Below, piece after piece: positions 14,635 to 17,565 of a DNA stretch of 17,565 nt. Origin of the DNA: DASXBJ01 sp036491755. Lineage in GTDB: Bacteria > Chloroflexota > Dormibacteria > Dormibacterales > Dormibacteraceae. The position numbers and the translations under genes were made by a program. Every line of letters starts with the position of its first letter. Positions within the stretch are counted from its first letter, which is position 1. A model generated the notes under the pieces. The model did no database searches, had not been told where the DNA came from, and was given only the letters and a program-made list of their open reading frames with translations. The stretch covers positions 1 through 17,565 of the forward strand of contig DASXBJ010000088.1 in NCBI GenBank assembly GCA_036491755.1, given 5' to 3'.

Positions 14635-15558
14635 CTAGCTGTGCGTTCCCAGCAGCGTCAGGAAGGCTGCAACGATGCCCTGGGGCGTCCCCGCGTCCGT
14701 CCGCCTGTAGGCCACGATCGAGTTGTGCATGGGCGGCGCATCCGCCATCTTGACCACGCACAGAGTGCCGCCTTTGACCTCGCGGGCGACAGCACTCCCG
14801 GGCAGCAGGGCGACGCCGAGTCCGCGCTCGACCATCTTCTTGGCGGCCTCAATGGAGTCCAGCTCCATCACCCCGCGTGGCCTGACGCCAACCGACAGGA
14901 ACGCCCCCTGCGTGATCTCGTAGTAGCTCGAGGTGCGATCGAACATGATCAGCCTCTGTGCCGCGACCTCGGCCATCGGCACGTTCTTGCGCTTTGTGAA
15001 GGCATGTTCGGGCGAGCACACCAGCACGAGCTCCTCGGTCTGGAAAGGTCGGAGCTCCAGTTCGGGATGGCGGATCGCGCGGCCGAGGCCGATCTGGACC
15101 TCGTCGCGCAGGACCAGGTCGACCACGTCGTCGGAGTGCCCGGTGCGGACCGACACCTCAACCCTGGGGTACTCCGCGACGAAGCGCTCGAGCAGCTCGG
15201 GGAGGACGTAGGTGCTGACCGCCGGCGCGGCCGCGAGCATGAGGTGGCCGGCGGAGGCCGTGATCACCTGTTGGAGGGCGTCGCGTCCCTCGACCAGCGC
15301 CCTCAGGGCACGCTCCGCGAACGGAACCCATGCCTTGCCGGCGTCGGTGAGTCGCATGCCGTGGGGGGTGCGCAGGAAGAGGGGCGTGTCCAGCTCTCGT
15401 TCCAGCCCGTGGAGGCGGGCCGTCAGGGTGGGCTGGGTGATGAAGAGGGCCTCCGCGGCCCTGCTCACGCTGCCGCGCCTCGCCACCTCGAGGAAGCCCT
15501 CGACCTGCACGAGCTGAATTCCGCTGGCTTTGGCGTTACGTGATTCGTCTATGGCCAC
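14635..15558 (-). CDS. LysR-family transcriptional regulator
   Basis: A 307-residue LTTR: an N-terminal winged HTH (about residues 16-75; FLEVARRGSVSRAAEALFIT, QPTLTARLHGLERELDTPLF) and a periplasmic-binding-like effector domain (about 100-300; GHLMLAAAPAVSTYVLPELL, VERGLGVALLPGSAV). The effector is unknown. It precedes the isocitrate lyase gene in the same direction, with a T-N11-A box between them, so it probably regulates that gene. GTG 15558 is used as start; it lacks a Shine-Dalgarno, but a TAGAAT hexamer (15578-15573) stands 14 bases upstream. GTG 15510 would give a shorter N-terminus closer to the common LysR length. LysR genes often regulate a divergent neighbour; here the upstream gene is co-oriented, so the downstream target is more likely. 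Confidence 0.9.
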   Translation of the reverse strand: MAIDESRNAKASGIQLVQVEGFLEVARRGSVSRAAEALFITQPTLTARLHGLERELDTPLFLRTPHGMRLTDAGKAWVPFAERALRALVEGRDALQQVITASAGHLMLAAAPAVSTYVLPELLERFVAEYPRVEVSVRTGHSDDVVDLVLRDEVQIGLGRAIRHPELELRPFQTEELVLVCSPEHAFTKRKNVPMAEVAAQRLIMFDRTSSYYEITQGAFLSVGVRPRGVMELDSIEAAKKMVERGLGVALLPGSAVAREVKGGTLCVVKMADAPPMHNSIVAYRRTDAGTPQGIVAAFLTLLGTHS

Positions 15559-15628
15559 GGCCGGATCGACAAATTCTATCTATGGGGCGCGGGGTTGGGG
15601 CCGGGGCCGGAGCGGCGTCCGTGTCGAA

Positions 15629-15826
15629 TCAGCGCTGGGGTGGGCGGAGGAGGACCCTCGCAGCCGCGACGGCGACGGCCCACACAGGCGCCATGGTGAT
15701 GACGAACGGGCGGATCGTGTCGCTGGCCGAGTTCGAGTTGCGGTCGAAGGCCTGGAACACCAGCACGGTCCCCCACAAGAGGGCCGCGAAGGCGAACGTC
15801 AGCCAGGCGACCCTCGACCACCTCAT
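15629..15826 (-). CDS. small two-helix membrane protein, unknown function
   Basis: A 65-residue ORF with two predicted transmembrane stretches: about residues 7-26 (AWLTFAFAALLWGTVLVFQA) and 40-58 (FVITMAPVWAVAVAAARVL). They are joined by a polar loop with DRNSNSASD. Arg residues at both ends suggest N-in/C-in topology. I do not recognise a family. ATG 15826 has no clear Shine-Dalgarno. It lies 70 bases before the LysR gene on the same strand and is divergent from the LLM oxidoreductase gene. Overlapping plus-strand frames are Arg/Ala-rich and look like shadows. The hydrophobic pattern is the main evidence, so this stays moderate. Confidence 0.5.
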   Translation of the reverse strand: MRWSRVAWLTFAFAALLWGTVLVFQAFDRNSNSASDTIRPFVITMAPVWAVAVAAARVLLRPPQR

Positions 15827-15897
15827 GGCTGCACCAACCGTGGCTTCACAGGCGGGGTTACGGAATGTGTCGCCGAAGTCTTGGATTCCAGACTGTC

Positions 15898-16851
15898 ATG
15901 GCTGCATTTTTCGGCTTCCACATGCCCAACTACACGTTCCCCGGCGTCCCACGCGAGGGATTGTTTGATCGAGTGGTCGCGAATGCGAAGGCGGCCGAGG
16001 CGGCCGGGTTCGACCTCGTGACTGTGATGGATCACTTCTATCAAATCCGCGGCGTCGGCCCCGAGACGGAACCGATGATGGAGGCGTATTCGACCCTCGC
16101 GGCGCTTGCCACCCAGACCTCGCGCGTTCTGCTGGGCACGCTGGTCACGGGGGTCACCTACCGCAACCCCGCGTTGCTGGTCAAGCAGGTGACCACCCTC
16201 GACACGATCTCAAAGGGGCGCGCAATTCTGGGCATCGGCGCCGCGTGGAACGAGGACGAACACAGGGGTTATGGATTCGAGTTTCCGCCCATCGGGCAGC
16301 GTATGGACCGCCTGGGCGAAGCTCTGACCATCGCCAAGTTGATGTTCACCGAGGAGCGCCCGTCGTTCGAAGGCGCGTACTACAAGATCGACCGCGCTTT
16401 GAATGTGCCGCGGCCGGTCCAGGCCGGCGGCCCGAAGATCCTCGTTGGTGGCGGAGGGGAGAAGCGGACGCTCCAGCTCCTGGCGCGCCACGGGGACATC
16501 GGCCACTGGTTCGGCGGCAATCTCGATGACCTGAAGAGGAAGAGGGAGGTCTTCCTGCGGCACTGCGAGGTCGAGAAGCGCGACCCCGCGTCGGTCCTCC
16601 TCACGGTCGGGCTGAACATCCTCCTGGTCGAGAACGAGGGCGAGGCCAGGGCGATGATGGAGCGGGTTCCGGTCGAGCGCCGGCCGATGGTCACCTCCGC
16701 CAGGCCGGAGCAGGCGGCCGAGCTGATCGACACCCACATGAGGGCTGGGTTTGGCGGGTTCACGCTGAGCAACATGACCCAGCCCGACGTGGAGTCGATC
16801 GCGAAGGCGGGGGAGCTGATCAAGCTGGTGCGGGGCGGGCGCCCGAAGTAG
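15898..16851 (+). CDS. LLM-class F420-dependent oxidoreductase (Rv1855c-like)
   Basis: Luciferase-like monooxygenase superfamily TIM-barrel enzyme, 317 residues, expected to use reduced F420 (or FMN) for hydride transfer to an unknown substrate. The N-terminus GFHMPNYTFPGVP, MDHFYQIRGVGPETEPMMEA, GTLVTGVTYRNPALLVKQV and LGIGAAWNEDEHRGYGFEFPP match the actinobacterial F420-dependent subgroup typified by Rv1855c. The C-terminus (IDTHMRAGFGGFTLSNM) is the usual one, so the gene is intact. ATG 15898 places the conserved GFHMP at residue 6, as in homologues, but has no Shine-Dalgarno. ATG 15865 is preceded by AGGCGGGG and would add 11 unconserved residues. It stands alone, divergent from the small membrane protein and followed by repeats. 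Confidence 0.9.
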   Translation: MAAFFGFHMPNYTFPGVPREGLFDRVVANAKAAEAAGFDLVTVMDHFYQIRGVGPETEPMMEAYSTLAALATQTSRVLLGTLVTGVTYRNPALLVKQVTTLDTISKGRAILGIGAAWNEDEHRGYGFEFPPIGQRMDRLGEALTIAKLMFTEERPSFEGAYYKIDRALNVPRPVQAGGPKILVGGGGEKRTLQLLARHGDIGHWFGGNLDDLKRKREVFLRHCEVEKRDPASVLLTVGLNILLVENEGEARAMMERVPVERRPMVTSARPEQAAELIDTHMRAGFGGFTLSNMTQPDVESIAKAGELIKLVRGGRPK

Positions 16852-16854
16852 ATT

Positions 16855-17380
16855 GCCTGAAGGTCACCTTGAGGGAGGGTGGCTGAGGGAGCCTTGGCGG
16901 CAAGGAGCGGGCTGGAGAAATCTCGGAGGGAGTTCCCGCCTCGCTGACAGTTGGGCAGCCCTAGTTTTCGTGCTCTTTGTCTGCCAGGTGGCTGAAGGTC
17001 ACCTTGAGGGAGTGGCGTGCGGGGACGGGCTGTGAAGAGGGGTGGCTGAGGGAGCCTTGGCAGGAAGAAGCGGGCTGGAGAAATTCCGGGGAAGCTCCTG
17101 ACCGACCGGCAGTTTGGCAGCCCTAGTTTTCGTGCTCTTTGTCTGCCAGGTGGCTGAAGGTCACCTTGAGAGAGTGGCGCGCCAGGACGGGCTGTGAAGA
17201 AGGGTGTCGGGGGAGGGTTGGCAGCTAGGAGCGGGTTGGAGAGATTCCGGAGGGAACTTCTGCTCGCTGACATTTTGGCATCCCTAGTTTTCGTGCTCTT
17301 TGTCTGCTGAGCGGGTGGTTGAGGAAGTTCCGTCTCGCCGGCATTTTGGCGCCCCTTGTTTTCGTACTTTTAGTCTGTTA
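16855..17380. repeat. degenerate ~162-base tandem repeats upstream of the DUF222-like gene
   Basis: This explains the 568-base gap after the LLM gene, where I see no credible ORF. The core GTTTTCGTGCTCTTTGTCTG recurs at about 16964, 17126 and 17287, with a diverged copy at about 17358. Anchor spacings are 162, 161 and 71 bases. A second conserved block, GCTGAAGGTCACCTTGAG, occurs at 16991 and 17153, with a copy at 16856 whose unit lacks about 27 bases. Each full unit also holds blocks resembling GAGGGAGCCTTGGC and GCGGGCTGGAGAAATTCCGG. AAGGT-C-ACCTT within the second block is a small dyad. Units differ by deletions and substitutions, so they are old duplications rather than a fresh expansion. 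Confidence 0.88.
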
Positions 17381-17384
17381 AGGC

Positions 17385-17413
17385 TTGACAATGCGAACTT
17401 TTGTTCGTACTAT
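17385..17413 (+). promoter_or_regulatory. near-consensus sigma70 promoter of the DUF222-like gene
   Basis: TTGACA (17385-17390, perfect -35), a 17-base spacer, then TACTAT (17408-17413). Six bases separate the -10 from the ATG at 17420, so transcription should begin at the A of the start codon: a leaderless message. The spacer is largely occupied by the SOS box. Confidence 0.82.
17394..17407. promoter_or_regulatory. LexA (SOS) box between -35 and -10
   Basis: C-GAAC-TTTT-GTTC-G is a perfect dyad matching the Gram-positive/actinobacterial SOS box core GAAC-N4-GTTC. It sits wholly between the -35 and -10, where LexA would exclude RNA polymerase. Known precedent: several 13E12-family genes of Mycobacterium tuberculosis carry SOS boxes and belong to the LexA regulon. 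Confidence 0.8.
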
Positions 17414-17419
17414 TGTCTC

Positions 17420-17565
17420 ATGGTAGGGGTAGGGGTCACAGCGCTCGATAACCTGGAGGCCGCGGTGCTCGAGTTTCGGTCTCGGGGCGAGCGCGTCGAC
17501 CTCAAGGGCTTGCGTTCTGTGATCGACTCCCTGGAAGGCGAGTTCGCCCTTGAGGCGCGCAGGGC
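17420..17565 (+). CDS. N-terminus of a probable DUF222/13E12-type (HNH endonuclease) protein, cut by window edge
   Basis: Only 48 codons are visible, starting at ATG 17420. The stretch ALDNLEAAVLEF, then LKGLRSVIDSLEGEFALEARR, resembles the helical N-terminus of DUF222 proteins, which usually end in an HNH nuclease domain. That part lies outside the window, so nuclease identity is not shown. Support comes from context: an SOS box and strong promoter immediately upstream, repeats beside it, and the known LexA control of 13E12-family genes. There is no ribosome binding site because the message is probably leaderless. Another SOS-induced protein with a coiled N-terminus remains possible. Confidence 0.62.
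   Translation, partial: MVGVGVTALDNLEAAVLEFRSRGERVDLKGLRSVIDSLEGEFALEARR

Noticed and set aside
15530..16021. Plus-strand ORFs of 142 and 163 residues overlapping the small membrane protein and LLM start
   Set aside because: Arg/Ala/Thr-rich shadow composition, no conserved motif, and they run into the LLM gene in another frame.
16380..17273. 297-residue minus-strand ORF with internal repeats
   Set aside because: Antisense to the LLM gene and extended only by the tandem repeats; composition and repeats are explained by the DNA.

Overview
This is a high-GC bacterial chromosome segment, densely coding, with almost no space between the genes of its main operon. The gene families point to a soil-type Terrabacteria lineage (Dormibacterota, Chloroflexota or Actinomycetota). 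Clues are an F420-type luciferase-like oxidoreductase, a fused alpha/beta 2-oxoacid dehydrogenase E1, an XRE-TPR regulator, a 13E12/DUF222-like gene behind a Gram-positive-type SOS box, and several genes whose start codon sits a few bases after a -10 hexamer. Taxonomy is inferred; no rRNA or other marker gene is present.

Positions 1-7117 are a branched-chain amino acid locus. leuC and the first codons of leuD read leftward. Divergent from them is a long operon: leader peptide, attenuator, ilvB, ilvN, ilvC, leuA, pheA. Its genes overlap by 4-8 bases. The 32-codon leader has nine Leu codons plus Val and Ile. It is followed by a strong terminator and a competing antiterminator, the classical ribosome-stalling design. 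Two oddities are a leuA without its leucine-sensing domain and a prephenate dehydratase as the last gene.

Positions 7118-11201 hold an XRE-type regulator with TPR repeats and a fused ThDP-dependent E1 (branched-chain 2-oxoacid or pyruvate type). The E1 apparently starts at CTG. No E2 or E3 gene is present. Positions 11236-11557 hold a tandem array of seven hairpins between convergent genes; its last copy forms the 3' end of the next gene.

Positions 11532-15826 read leftward. In transcription order they are a small two-helix membrane protein, a LysR regulator, a 32-residue Cys/His-rich peptide, an isocitrate lyase family protein and an SppA-type S49 peptidase. A T-N11-A LysR-type box lies about 65 bases before the inferred start of the peptide-isocitrate lyase transcript.

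Positions 15898-17565 hold an F420-dependent LLM oxidoreductase, then about 530 bases of degenerate ~162-base tandem repeats. They end in a promoter with an SOS box embedded between -35 and -10, driving an apparently leaderless DUF222-like gene cut off by the window edge. The strongest candidates for new biology are the Cys-rich leaderless peptide ahead of isocitrate lyase, the leucine attenuator that also governs pheA, and the SOS promoter with decayed promoter-like repeats beside it.
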